This document shows positions 1 through 7,615 of a DNA stretch of 46,957 nucleotides, in pieces. The DNA lies in the IMG/VR virus record IMGVR_UViG_3300027779_000047, positions 1 through 46,957 of that record. The stretch is one strand, 5' to 3'. The translations under genes and the position numbers were made by a program. Source of the stretch: a virus. The notes beneath the pieces are model-generated. The model saw only the letters and a list, made by a program, of their open reading frames with translations, had not been told where the DNA came from and ran no database searches. Each line of letters opens with the position of its first letter. Position 1 is the stretch's first letter.

Positions 1-1
1 G

Positions 2-646
2 ATTGCAGAGATTCAAACTGTAGAACTGCAAGCCCCAGTAATGGTGGCACCAGTACAAACAACAACTGTTGAACAGATTGCCGAGGTGGCAACTACTGCT
101 TCAGTTGAACAAGAAATGGAAGTTGTTAATGAACCTACCAATGAACAACCTGTTGAATCTACCGTCACTAATGGCCCAGAGCCGAGTGAGGAAGGTGGAA
201 CCAATAGTGCAACTACAGAAAATGAAGACGCCGACAATGGATCAACGGATAGTGGGGTACGAAGAGGGCCCCCAGCTGCATCTGCCGATGAACCAGAAGA
301 AGCACAAACTGAATCTGCTAGTGTAAAGAAACCCACAGCGAAACAAAAGATTGCGAAGAAACGTGCAGCTAAACAAAAAGTTGCTAAGAAGATAATGAAA
401 CGCATGGGTGATAAAGGAAAATATGATAGTACGAACCAAGTACGACAACTAGTAGTAATGCAAGTACTGGGGAATACTAGAAGTTTTTTTAATGTTTCGA
501 AGATAATACCAGATACGCCTGGTTTCTTTAATGAGACAAAAATACCAGACACATCAATATCAGACAATAATTACTCGGCTTATATTTTATTTGGAGGGAG
601 TGACGTTGCTCATGACGCCTTGACGGCAAGCCAATACAGGAGGTAA
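2..646 (+). CDS. Low-complexity phage protein, 5' end outside the window
   Basis: The frame is open from the left edge, so the gene starts upstream; about 214 residues are visible. The first half is rich in Ala, Glu, Thr, Ser and Asn. A strongly basic stretch (KKPTAKQKIAKKRAAKQK, about residues 115-132) follows, then a more ordinary C-terminal part rich in Asn, Thr and aromatic residues. The layout suggests an acidic disordered arm joined to a basic nucleic-acid- or virion-binding segment, but I do not recognise the family. It is followed after 5 nt by a small membrane protein gene with a good AGGAGG-type site inside the 3' end of this gene. Confidence 0.6.
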   Translation: MAEIQTVELQAPVMVAPVQTTTVEQIAEVATTASVEQEMEVVNEPTNEQPVESTVTNGPEPSEEGGTNSATTENEDADNGSTDSGVRRGPPAASADEPEEAQTESASVKKPTAKQKIAKKRAAKQKVAKKIMKRMGDKGKYDSTNQVRQLVVMQVLGNTRSFFNVSKIIPDTPGFFNETKIPDTSISDNNYSAYILFGGSDVAHDALTASQYRR

Positions 647-651
647 AAAAA

Positions 652-825
652 ATGCCACTAGAGACAATACAGGCCATAAGCTCGCTATGGCCGTTAGCAT
701 TTGGAATATTAACTTTAGTAATTGTATTGGCGAAAATGCATGGTGCTATATCGACACTTCAAGAAAAAATAAAGAGTGCCTTTGAACTGATAAACAAAAT
801 ACAGGAACGGCAAAGAGGAGACTAA
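652..825 (+). CDS. Small single-pass membrane protein (57 aa)
   Basis: The ORF begins MPLETIQAIS and is preceded by a strong ribosome binding site (aggaggt) 6-7 nt upstream. Residues about 10-29 form a hydrophobic helix. The rest is a charged amphipathic helix ending ERQRGD. It sits between the basic low-complexity protein and another membrane-anchored coiled-coil protein, and its stop is 1 nt before the next ATG, so the three are probably co-translated. Function unknown; a membrane-associated virion or lysis accessory protein is only a guess. Confidence 0.6.
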   Translation: MPLETIQAISSLWPLAFGILTLVIVLAKMHGAISTLQEKIKSAFELINKIQERQRGD

Positions 826-826
826 C

Positions 827-1378
827 ATGGCAGAGGTAGAGGTAGCAGGCATAAAATTTCGTGGAGGCAAGATGGTAGCAGTTCTGATGGCTTTAAGCAC
901 ATTGGGCGGCGGTATCTATGCGGGCTTGGAATTCTATAAAGATTATGCAAATATGAAACAGAAGATCGCCAATTATACGGCGCCAGACCTAAGTGGGATT
1001 CGTAAAAATCTTGCAGTTCTAGATAAGAAGATGGATGGCGTAGTACTAAGCGTAACAGAAGGCGTAGACTATACCAGAGATATCAAGAATGATCTAAAGA
1101 AAGATATTGGTCGTATTGAGAAACAGGTGGACAGTGTAGAACGGCGTGGTAAGGATGCCTTTGCTCTAGTACGAGAGAGTATAGAAACTAATGATTCTAA
1201 AGTACGTAAGATGGTATCTAATGCTACAGATCGTTTTGACAAACGTAGAGAACAGACACGATCAAATATGGACGATCTAGAAATAAGAAACAAAGCCGCA
1301 ATGAAAACACTACAGGATAAGATCAACATGCAGATCAAAAAGGCTCTAGAAAATCCACTGGCTAATATGAGAAAGTAG
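827..1378 (+). CDS. Membrane-anchored coiled-coil protein
   Basis: 183 aa. A transmembrane helix at about residues 15-34 is followed by a long, highly charged helical region (about 45-175) with heptad-like spacing, typical of a coiled-coil rod projecting from a membrane or particle. No enzymatic motif is visible. The start is the ATG after aaagaggagactaac. The gene ends the first small rightward cluster; 96 nt of non-coding sequence follow. I do not recognise the family. Confidence 0.65.
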   Translation: MAEVEVAGIKFRGGKMVAVLMALSTLGGGIYAGLEFYKDYANMKQKIANYTAPDLSGIRKNLAVLDKKMDGVVLSVTEGVDYTRDIKNDLKKDIGRIEKQVDSVERRGKDAFALVRESIETNDSKVRKMVSNATDRFDKRREQTRSNMDDLEIRNKAAMKTLQDKINMQIKKALENPLANMRK

Positions 1379-1474
1379 TCATGCAATAATTACATATCGG
1401 TCACATCATAAAGACATGTCCAGAATACATGCCTCTCTTATACATATAGGTATCACATACAACAGGAGAGACTT

Positions 1475-1666
1475 ATGATAACCAGAGATTACTTTGGTTA
1501 CGATAATAATTCATTTGATATCGTAACAGACAAACTAAAGAAAATGTACCAAGGTACTTGCAATTTGATCCTTGCATTTGGATATGCCAGGGCAGCAGGC
1601 GAACTTAGTCGTGCAGGGCTTCATGCTGAGGCCAAATCATTAATGATGGAACTTAAAGAAAAATAA
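1475..1666 (+). CDS. Hypothetical small protein (63 aa)
   Basis: A good AGGAGA site precedes the ATG. The sequence is helical, with an Ala-rich middle (AFGYARAAGELSRAGLHAEA) that resembles a helix-turn-helix repeat such as a TPR unit, but it is too short to assign. An early promoter starts 9 nt after its stop, so it ends one transcription block. Function unknown. Confidence 0.55.
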   Translation: MITRDYFGYDNNSFDIVTDKLKKMYQGTCNLILAFGYARAAGELSRAGLHAEAKSLMMELKEK

Positions 1667-1674
1667 AAAGGTAC

Positions 1675-1703
1675 TTGACATTCCTCTATCTTTGTGTTAT
1701 TAT
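1675..1703 (+). promoter_or_regulatory. Early sigma70-like promoter
   Basis: TTGACA (1675-1680), a 17-bp spacer and TATTAT (1698-1703), preceded by AAGGTAC as at two other promoters in this window. It would drive the exported-protein operon beginning at 1743. Confidence 0.75.
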
Positions 1704-1742
1704 CTATTATAAGGTCAAAAATTGAGAAAGATAAATAATATT

Positions 1743-1979
1743 ATGGATGTTTACTTACACACTGCTATAGCTTTTGGATGTATATTTGGATCATATTGTG
1801 CTGGCGCTTTTATAGCCAAGAAGAATGTGGTCGAGAATATAGTTGGAAATATGCTTGACAAGTTGGAGACAGATGGATATCTCGCTACCGTTACGGACAA
1901 AGACGGCGAGAAGAACATTGTCACCTTATCTGAAATACGTGCTACAGCGGTGAAAGATGCTTTATCAAAAAATAACTAA
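1743..1979 (+). CDS. Membrane-anchored conserved phage protein
   Basis: 78 aa from the ATG at 1743; an upstream in-frame TTG (1722) lies close to the promoter start point and is less likely. Residues about 5-24 form a Gly/Ala/Cys-containing transmembrane helix. A cytoplasmic region follows with a pattern (MLDKLETDGYLAT..DKDGEKNIV) that I associate with small proteins of marine T4-like phages, function unknown. First gene after the promoter at 1675. It overlaps the next gene by 23 nt. Confidence 0.6.
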   Translation: MDVYLHTAIAFGCIFGSYCAGAFIAKKNVVENIVGNMLDKLETDGYLATVTDKDGEKNIVTLSEIRATAVKDALSKNN

Positions 1980-2421
1980 GACTGTTCTAGCTCTTACTCT
2001 ACTTTCTACAACTGCTCTCGCTACAGAGACTCCTTGTGACTTCAATACTAATGATCAAACGATCTATGAAGGTACAATAGACTCTGTGAGAGTGGTTGAT
2101 AAGAAGGTAGAAAAGTATGTTGCTGATACATTCAAATGTACTATGTCAATTGAGGGCAGAGTACGTGGTCAATGGTATCCAGCAAACGCCTCGTATATAT
2201 ACGGCCCAGACGTTTCCCAAGAAAATGCTTGTACTAATGCTGAAAATCGTGCTAAGAAGTCGATTTTGAGGAAATTTGTACCCGAAACGCTGAAAAGTGA
2301 AAAGAATCTTAAATGTGACTTGACAAAGGTCAAGAAATCGTGTAAGGTAGTATACATAAATGCCCTTGTGGGCGAATTTGGTAAACAACGGATAAGGATG
2401 GTAAGTTGTGATGAAAAGTGA
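1957..2421 (+). CDS. Exported periplasmic protein, unknown function
   Basis: 154 aa. A clear signal peptide (MLYQKITKTVLALTLLSTT, cleavage near ALA/TE at about residue 22) is followed by a mature domain with five or more cysteines, compatible with disulfides in the periplasm. The motif GPDVSQENACTNAENRAKK recalls the conserved Ala-rich helix of LPP20/FlgT-like envelope proteins, but the match is weak. It sits in an operon with two lipoproteins and overlaps both neighbours, so the operon as a whole appears aimed at the cell envelope. Confidence 0.6.
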   Translation: MLYQKITKTVLALTLLSTTALATETPCDFNTNDQTIYEGTIDSVRVVDKKVEKYVADTFKCTMSIEGRVRGQWYPANASYIYGPDVSQENACTNAENRAKKSILRKFVPETLKSEKNLKCDLTKVKKSCKVVYINALVGEFGKQRIRMVSCDEK

Positions 2422-2428
2422 AGACTAT

Positions 2429-2584
2429 ATGAAGATGACATTGTGGGCTATTTTTGCCGCCGTGATCATTTTCGCACTAGCAGGTTGTGGAAACACAATG
2501 AAAGGTTTCGAGACAGATATTTACGAAAAGCGTAAGGCTGTGTCGGATTTCGTTTCTCCCGCTGAAAAAGCGGAGGAGAAATGA
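2429..2584 (+). CDS. Entericidin-like small lipoprotein
   Basis: 51 aa from the ATG at 2429; an in-frame ATG at 2411 would add an acidic stretch unsuited to a signal peptide. A lipoprotein signal ends in the lipobox LAGC (Cys20). Directly after it comes GNTMKGFETDI, close to the CNTxxGxGxDI signature of entericidins, the small bacterial lipoproteins of the EcnA/EcnB family. A short helical tail rich in Glu and Lys follows. It overlaps the next gene by ATGA. The family call rests on this short motif only. Confidence 0.55.
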   Translation: MKMTLWAIFAAVIIFALAGCGNTMKGFETDIYEKRKAVSDFVSPAEKAEEK

Positions 2585-2724
2585 TTAAAATAATTATTGC
2601 ATTTATTATTGGTTGCATGGTAGTTACATACTACCCAGCAATTGGTACTATTGCAAAAAGCAAATTTCTAGAGTCAGATGGCGCTAGGGATGCATTGGTA
2701 AATACATTGAAGGAGATTAAATAA
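2581..2724 (+). CDS. Small single-pass membrane protein (47 aa)
   Basis: It begins MIKIIIAFIIGC with a hydrophobic N-terminal helix (residues 2-19), followed by a short hydrophilic tail with the pattern FLESDGARDALVNTLKEIK. Its start overlaps the upstream stop (ATGA) and its stop overlaps the next start (TAATG), so translation is coupled on both sides. It belongs to the envelope operon; role unknown. Confidence 0.55.
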   Translation: MIKIIIAFIIGCMVVTYYPAIGTIAKSKFLESDGARDALVNTLKEIK

Positions 2725-3398
2725 TGAACGCCAAACTACTCGCAACTGTATCGGTGGTTGCACTAACTCTTGGCGCTTGTAGTGCCACAGTCCCAGTTTC
2801 GATGGTAGATACACCAGAGATTCGTTATCAGACTCAGAAGGTCGAAGCAGCTGTTGCTCTCATACCTTCTTGGTATAGTGAGATGCCTGAGAAGAAAGGT
2901 TCTATCTTTACTGTAGGTTCTGCTACTGCCCCAGATTTGCAATTGGCAGTTGATATTGCAACACTTAACGGCAAGGTTGTTCTTGCAGATCGTATCAACG
3001 GTAAGTTGAAAGCGATGACTAAATCATGGATGGCTAAGTTTGGTCAGTCTGATGTAGACACCCGTGTTATGAGTGAGATCGAAAAGGTTGCAAAGAATGT
3101 AATCGCTAATGTCGATGTCGCTGGTTATAATCCTGTTAAGGTAGATGTTTCTGCTGCTGGTACTCAGTTTCGTGCATTTGTACTTCTAGAGTATTCTGAT
3201 AAGGAAGCTTCTAAAGTCATCTTCAATCGGTTACGTAAGGATAGGATGGTATATTCTAGGTTACGTTCCACAGAAGCGTGGAAAGAGCTTGATGCAGAAG
3301 TCAATTCATCTGAGAAGAAAGATGAAGGTACGTCACTAGAAAACCTTGAGAATGTAATCAAGAAAAACAAGGTGGTGAATGAAGACACTACTTCTTAG
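2724..3398 (+). CDS. LPP20-like lipoprotein
   Basis: 224 aa. The signal peptide ends in the lipobox LGAC with Cys19 as the lipidated residue. The mature part contains FTVGSATAPDLQLAVDIATL followed by LADRINGKL, the repeated Ala-rich helix and strand layout seen in LPP20-type outer-membrane lipoproteins. The C-terminal 50 residues are charged and low in complexity. It overlaps the next lipoprotein gene by 20 nt. Exported lipoproteins of this kind are unusual in a phage; an envelope-modifying role is an inference. Confidence 0.6.
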   Translation: MNAKLLATVSVVALTLGACSATVPVSMVDTPEIRYQTQKVEAAVALIPSWYSEMPEKKGSIFTVGSATAPDLQLAVDIATLNGKVVLADRINGKLKAMTKSWMAKFGQSDVDTRVMSEIEKVAKNVIANVDVAGYNPVKVDVSAAGTQFRAFVLLEYSDKEASKVIFNRLRKDRMVYSRLRSTEAWKELDAEVNSSEKKDEGTSLENLENVIKKNKVVNEDTTS

Positions 3399-3921
3399 TA
3401 CTGTTCTTGCACTATCCCTTAGTGGGTGTTTTTTGCCTTCGGGCATAAACCCCACTCTTGGGTGTAGTCCATTAACTGGATGTCAGCAGAAGGATTTCTA
3501 TCTGCCTGGCAGAGGAGTATGGGCGCCAAAACAACCATTGTTAAACAAAGCGGTTGCTGGTGCTGGAATTATGAGTTTAGGTGCGGCTTATATGGTTAGG
3601 GGTCAAGACCCATTAACAATGGCGACTGCCGCTACATTAGGACTGATAATTGGTTATTCAGTCGGGGATGCTTTAGATAAGGTCGATACAATGTATGGAA
3701 CTATGTTACTAAATCACACTCTAACACATAATCAAAATGGTGTGGTAAATACTTATAACAACCCAAATACAAATGTCTCAATTACTGCTGGGCCCATTAA
3801 GACGTTGGGAACTTGTCGAGAGTTTATTACTAACATCAAGATAAATACTTTGATGAAGAAGGTCAAAGGAACGGCGTGTCTAGAGAATGGCACGTGGGAA
3901 TTGAGGGAACTATATAGATGA
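3379..3921 (+). CDS. Lipoprotein with glycine-zipper-like membrane segment
   Basis: 180 aa. The lipobox LSGC places the lipidated Cys at residue 17. A hydrophobic Gly/Ala-rich region (about 55-95, AGAGIMSLGAAYMV and GLIIGYSVGDAL) resembles the glycine-zipper segments of outer-membrane proteins. The C-terminal part has two further cysteines. It is the last gene of the envelope operon, 27 nt before bS21. No closer assignment is possible. Confidence 0.6.
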   Translation: MKTLLLSTVLALSLSGCFLPSGINPTLGCSPLTGCQQKDFYLPGRGVWAPKQPLLNKAVAGAGIMSLGAAYMVRGQDPLTMATAATLGLIIGYSVGDALDKVDTMYGTMLLNHTLTHNQNGVVNTYNNPNTNVSITAGPIKTLGTCREFITNIKINTLMKKVKGTACLENGTWELRELYR

Positions 3922-3948
3922 TAACCTCACAAATGAAAAGGAAGAATA

Positions 3949-4209
3949 GTGAAACCTATTAACAAACGACATACTAACTTTACAGCATCCAACGCTAAGC
4001 CTGGATTGACTGTAGAGGTTCGAAATAATAATGTGGATAAAGCATTGCGTATTTTGAAAAAGAAACTCCAAGAAGATGGACTCTTCAACGAGTTGCGTGA
4101 TCGTGAACACGCTATGACTAAAGGTGAAAAAGGCCGAAAGAGTCGTGCCGCTGGGAAGAGACGCCAGCAAAAGACATTGCAGAAACGCATGTCAGAATTT
4201 GGGTATTAA
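3949..4209 (+). CDS. rpsU: Ribosomal protein bS21 homologue
   Basis: 86 aa, GTG start with AAAAGGAAG upstream. From about residue 21 it carries the bS21 signature: VEVRNNNVDKALRILKK, then FNELRDREH and a basic Arg/Lys-rich tail. Bacterial bS21 is usually about 60-70 residues, so this copy has an N-terminal extension of about 20 residues. bS21 sits on the 30S platform near the mRNA 3' anti-Shine-Dalgarno region and affects initiation; phage copies are known and may replace the host protein to favour phage mRNAs. It overlaps the next ATG by 1 nt (TAATG). Confidence 0.85.
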   Translation: MKPINKRHTNFTASNAKPGLTVEVRNNNVDKALRILKKKLQEDGLFNELRDREHAMTKGEKGRKSRAAGKRRQQKTLQKRMSEFGY

Positions 4210-4517
4210 TGAAGGAAAAGTACGAAGAGGAAACTATAGTATTGAAAGAGCATGAGAATTTAACTAAGTCAATGACGCCATCTAGGCATCACCACCCAAT
4301 TTCGTGGTATGTCAAATGGATTTCTAGTTGTATTCTGGTGCTTGGGATGATCGCAACCACAAATAACCTGTACCCCTATAATATGGTACTACAGTTTATT
4401 GGTTGCTTTGGATGGTTATGGGTCGCCATCATCTGGAATGACCGAGCATTAATAGTTATCAATGCAATTGCTGTTGCGATATTTATTAATGGATTTGTAA
4501 TGTTCTTTAAAGGATAA
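4209..4517 (+). CDS. Three-helix membrane protein
   Basis: 102 aa. After a charged, His-containing N-terminal segment there are three hydrophobic stretches (about 33-50, 55-72 and 77-98), the last followed by FFKG. There are no catalytic motifs. It starts directly on the stop of bS21, so it is translationally coupled to it. Function unknown; inner-membrane location expected. Confidence 0.55.
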   Translation: MKEKYEEETIVLKEHENLTKSMTPSRHHHPISWYVKWISSCILVLGMIATTNNLYPYNMVLQFIGCFGWLWVAIIWNDRALIVINAIAVAIFINGFVMFFKG

Positions 4518-4523
4518 AGAAAA

Positions 4524-5066
4524 ATGGCTAAAAAGAAAATCACTGTTTCTACTGAAAATAATAATTGGGTTCAACCTAAGACTAGGAAGAAACGTAAACC
4601 TATGACTGAGGAGCAGAAGATTGCTGCCTCAGAACGACTTGCTATTGCAAGGGAGAAGAAGGTCGCTGCTGATCCTACTTATGGTAAAAATGCAATTCAC
4701 AAGTCTCTTTGGGATATGCCCGATGCTGCTCAACTACACCCAGACAAGGTAAAGGGTTGGATCAAGACTCAAAAGGAACTTGCCTCTACAGAACGGGCTC
4801 AAGTTAAACAGAATATCAAGGGAGCTATCGCACGCCTTGGTAGTCATGATGGATATATAAGAGAGATGCAACACTATCTCAAACACGGTGATTGGTCTTC
4901 TATGTTCTATGGTGAGTATCAGCAGAATAAGATTCGTAATCGTTGTGTGGCACTTGGTTACTATTGGTATGGCCCAAACATTGGGAAACCTAAACGTGAC
5001 GTTGGAACTTTCTACCCAGATTTGGGACTAGTATGGGAAAAAGATATGGATGAGTCTGAAGGATGA
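4524..5066 (+). CDS. Conserved phage protein, unknown function
   Basis: 180 aa, start after GGATAAAGAAAA. The N-terminal 55 residues are very basic (KTRKKRKPMTEEQKIAASERL), suggesting nucleic-acid binding. The C-terminal half is rich in Tyr and Trp and ends in an acidic tail. It overlaps the next gene by 4 nt. Similar proteins occur upstream of RNase H-region genes in marine T4-like phages as far as I recall, but none has an assigned function. Confidence 0.6.
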   Translation: MAKKKITVSTENNNWVQPKTRKKRKPMTEEQKIAASERLAIAREKKVAADPTYGKNAIHKSLWDMPDAAQLHPDKVKGWIKTQKELASTERAQVKQNIKGAIARLGSHDGYIREMQHYLKHGDWSSMFYGEYQQNKIRNRCVALGYYWYGPNIGKPKRDVGTFYPDLGLVWEKDMDESEG

Positions 5067-5470
5067 AAACCGAAGATGGTAAAAACATAATACAGGGGCC
5101 TTGGAAGAAGGGCCGCAAAGTTAAGTTGCCCGATCTTGAAGAGGTTGATAAGATCAGCGAAGACTTGTACTTTGCTGATGAACTGACTCAATCTCTGCTT
5201 GTTGGAATGATCCACACTATGGGTGAAAATGGTTTCGATGTTAATGGTAAACCATTTGTCCATAGTATGGGATTTCTTATTGAGGCGGTTAGGTCAACAG
5301 TCTATAAAGAACTAAACCTAGTCCACCCTCTAACTAAGCTAATGGAAGACTTGACAGATATGGAATCTGATAAGGATGAATTGTCAAGCAAGTTAAATGA
5401 ACATAGACTTAGTGTAGTATATGATATAGTATCGTGGGAGCTTGATGGTGATGACCCCGAAGTTTCATAG
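5063..5470 (+). CDS. Conserved phage protein, unknown function
   Basis: 135 aa, ATG overlapping the upstream stop. It is acidic and helical with a predicted coiled segment (about 92-110, LMEDLTDMESDKDELSSKL). The layout (IIQGPWKKG at the start, long middle helix VGMIHTMGENG) recalls hypothetical proteins of cyanomyophages. It overlaps the downstream oxygenase gene by about 20 nt, so the two are likely co-expressed. Confidence 0.6.
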   Translation: MKTEDGKNIIQGPWKKGRKVKLPDLEEVDKISEDLYFADELTQSLLVGMIHTMGENGFDVNGKPFVHSMGFLIEAVRSTVYKELNLVHPLTKLMEDLTDMESDKDELSSKLNEHRLSVVYDIVSWELDGDDPEVS

Positions 5471-6104
5471 ACCATTTTCCCCAATGATAATGGAGTCGTG
5501 TGTTCCGAATAGATTTGTTTCTATTATTAATCACTCAGCAGACGGCGTATTGAATGATGAGAAGAAATCTGTTCAATGGGATTGGTCACATAAACTTGTG
5601 GGCAAAGTTAGTAAAGAAATACAAATACCTATTATGCCTGATGAGATCGAATATACAAAGACGATCATGAAGGAAGCGTGCTTAAGTTATCTAGAGAATT
5701 CAATAGAGAACAAAACTGATCATAATTGGAAAAGGGCTGCTGGAAATGCAAAACCTGAGCTCAAAAATATTCACCTGACTCAAAGTTGGGTAGTTAGTCA
5801 ATTTGCAGGCGAGTATAACCCTTGGCATCATCACACGGGAGACTTCTCTGCCGTGATCTATCTTAAACTACCACCTAAGATGAATGAAGAGCACAAAGAA
5901 GATAACAAAGATCACTATCCAGCAAATGGATTGATCGAATTTATGTTTGGTGAGAACCAGACATTTCGATGTGACAATATTAAATTTAAACCAGAAGTGG
6001 GCAAGTTGTTGGTATTTCCATCATGGCTTAAACATTTCGTATATCCGTTCCATGTGTCGGGTGAAAGAAGGAGTATGAGTTTTAACGCTCATATACAGTT
6101 ATAA
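5451..6104 (+). CDS. Putative 2OG-Fe(II) oxygenase
   Basis: About 217 aa; ATG at 5451 chosen 10 nt after GGGAG, though ATG 5445 is possible. The core QSWVVSQFAGEYNPWHHHTGDFS (split here: QSWVV, then NPWHHHTGD, about residues 113-131) gives the His-x-Asp/His iron site. A distal FPSWLKHFVYPF supplies the third His near 200, and a downstream Arg (ERRS) fits 2-oxoglutarate binding. This is the arrangement of the phage 2OG-FeII_Oxy_5 type. Two paralogues lie at 41387 and 42037. Substrate unknown. Confidence 0.7.
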   Translation: MTPKFHRPFSPMIMESCVPNRFVSIINHSADGVLNDEKKSVQWDWSHKLVGKVSKEIQIPIMPDEIEYTKTIMKEACLSYLENSIENKTDHNWKRAAGNAKPELKNIHLTQSWVVSQFAGEYNPWHHHTGDFSAVIYLKLPPKMNEEHKEDNKDHYPANGLIEFMFGENQTFRCDNIKFKPEVGKLLVFPSWLKHFVYPFHVSGERRSMSFNAHIQL

Positions 6105-6105
6105 T

Positions 6106-6951
6106 ATGATACTAGTTGATATGAACCAAATTTCTGTTGCGTCTGTGATGATGCAAATGGCGATGAACAAGACTAACGAACCAGATCATGGTCAAGTACG
6201 GCATATGATTCTCAATTCATTACGGATGTATCGTTCTCGCTTCCTGTCTGAATTTGGTGAGGTTGTGTTGTGTTATGATTCGAAACATTACTGGAGGCGT
6301 GATTACTTTCCAGAGTACAAGCATAATCGTAGGAAGGGACGAACTTCTGATAGCAAGGATTGGGACGCTATTTTTGATTGTCTAAATACTATTAAGGAAG
6401 AAATCAAAACGAATATGCCTTATAAGTTTTTAGAGGTGTATGGTGCAGAGGCCGATGACATTATTGCGACAATATGTTCTGAGTATGCTGAGGAGATTAT
6501 GATACTATCTGGTGATAAAGATTTCATCCAACTACAGAAGTTTCCTAATGTGAAACAGTATAGCCCTATTACTAAGAAGTTTGTAGATGGCGAAAATCCA
6601 GAGACATATATAAAAGAGCATATCTTTAAAGGAGATTCTAGTGATGGAGTACCGAATGTACTTTCACCAGACAATACCTTTGTGGATGGATTGAGACAGA
6701 AGCCGATGACTAAGAAGAAGATCGAAGCGTGGTTAGATCATGATTTTGAAGATGTGGCACCAAATGACGAAGTTAAACGAAACTATCAAAGAAATCGTAA
6801 GTTGATTGATTTGAGTTACACCCCAAAGGAACTGTCCAGCGAGATACTTGAAACATATCGGGACGCTCCAAATGGAAACCGAAGTAAGATATTAAATTAT
6901 TTTATACAAAAGAGGCTAAGCACCCTCACTGAATCGATAGGAGAATTCTAA
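6106..6951 (+). CDS. rnh: RNase H / 5'-3' exonuclease (T4 Rnh type)
   Basis: 281 aa, against about 305 in T4. It has the FEN-like acidic residues: MILVDMNQ at the N-terminus, FPEYKHNRRKGR (the flexible arch region), GAEADDIIATIC (about 113-124) and LSGDKDFIQL (about 135-144). T4 RNase H removes RNA primers and flap 5' ends during lagging-strand synthesis, helped by gp32. Gene order rnh ... gp33 ... gp59 ... gp32 in this window matches T4 with insertions. It starts 1 nt after the oxygenase stop. Confidence 0.85.
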   Translation: MILVDMNQISVASVMMQMAMNKTNEPDHGQVRHMILNSLRMYRSRFLSEFGEVVLCYDSKHYWRRDYFPEYKHNRRKGRTSDSKDWDAIFDCLNTIKEEIKTNMPYKFLEVYGAEADDIIATICSEYAEEIMILSGDKDFIQLQKFPNVKQYSPITKKFVDGENPETYIKEHIFKGDSSDGVPNVLSPDNTFVDGLRQKPMTKKKIEAWLDHDFEDVAPNDEVKRNYQRNRKLIDLSYTPKELSSEILETYRDAPNGNRSKILNYFIQKRLSTLTESIGEF

Positions 6952-6952
6952 A

Positions 6953-7453
6953 ATGGCTAGAGAAAATAATGGTTACACCCCCCTTTATTCCGAAATCTTG
7001 GAAGAGGTGAGTAAGAAGAAGAGTAAGAAAGAAAAGGTACAATATCTACAGCTGCATAATTCAGATGCTCTGAGGATGATCATCAAAGCTTCATTTGATC
7101 CAAAGATCGAATGGTTGCTACCCCCTGGCGATGTTCCTTTCACACCGAATGATGCCCCAGAAGGCACTGAACATGGCAATCTAGCATATGAGTCCCGTAA
7201 GTTGTACCATTACATTAAAGGTGGTAACGGTAAGTTGACTCAGAACAAGCGAGAATCTATGTTTGTTCAGATGCTCGAGAATCTACATCCAGATGAGGCA
7301 GATATTCTAGTTGCTGCTAAGGATAAGGTTTTGCATCAGAAATACAAGGGATTGTCCAAAAACGTAGTTATGGAAGCCTTTAATTGGGATGATAACTTCA
7401 TGGTAGTCGAGCAGGCTAAATATCCACAGACGCCTGGTGGAGCCAACGGATAA
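6953..7453 (+). CDS. Conserved phage protein downstream of rnh
   Basis: 166 aa, start 1 nt after the RNase H stop. Features: a lysine-rich segment near 20-30, DPKIEWLLPPGDVPFTPNDAP in the middle (residues about 55-75), and LHPDEADILVAAKDKVL at about 120-136. I associate this architecture with a widespread uncharacterised T4-like phage family (DUF6433-like) that sits beside replication genes, but cannot verify it. No catalytic motif. It ends the transcription block before the promoter at 7515. Confidence 0.6.
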   Translation: MARENNGYTPLYSEILEEVSKKKSKKEKVQYLQLHNSDALRMIIKASFDPKIEWLLPPGDVPFTPNDAPEGTEHGNLAYESRKLYHYIKGGNGKLTQNKRESMFVQMLENLHPDEADILVAAKDKVLHQKYKGLSKNVVMEAFNWDDNFMVVEQAKYPQTPGGANG

Positions 7454-7514
7454 TCTTTTTTAAAGTTTTTTCAAGTTTCCTTTAAAATCAATGACTTACA
7501 AGGTACGATTTTGC

Positions 7515-7543
7515 TTGACATTATCCTTTTAGTGTGTTACTAT
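7515..7543 (+). promoter_or_regulatory. Early sigma70-like promoter
   Basis: TTGACA (7515-7520), 17 bp, TACTAT (7538-7543). It is preceded by GTACGATTTTGC, an upstream block also found before the promoters at 32597 and 33230. It drives the structured leader at 7562 and the membrane protein gene at 7630. Confidence 0.75.
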
Positions 7544-7561
7544 AAGGTATAATCAAGAGAC

Positions 7562-7615
7562 AGAGACTTCTGGAGATGGAATCACCATCTAGGGCATGTG
7601 CCACCGCTAGTCTCT
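7562..7615 (+). ncRNA. Conserved three-way-junction leader RNA, copy 1
   Basis: The outer stem AGAGACT (7562-7568) pairs with AGTCTCT (7609-7615). Inside are hairpin AGATGG (7574-7579) with CCATCT (7585-7590) and a short GGC/GCC hairpin (7593-7602). Junction sequences TTCTGG and CACCGCT are almost identical in copy 2 at 34119-34185, where the outer stem changes with compensation (G-C to A-T). It begins about 10 nt after the predicted transcription start and ends 14 nt before the next ATG, with the ribosome site GGAG just downstream. It looks like a cis-regulatory element or riboswitch, ligand unknown. Confidence 0.6.

Noticed and set aside
13-567. 184-codon open frame on the minus strand at the left edge
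   Set aside because: Antisense to the low-complexity gene; Ser/Val-rich composition is a by-product of the opposite coding strand.
2320-2350. TTGACA inside the exported-protein gene
   Set aside because: No -10 box at 17 bp; coding sequence.
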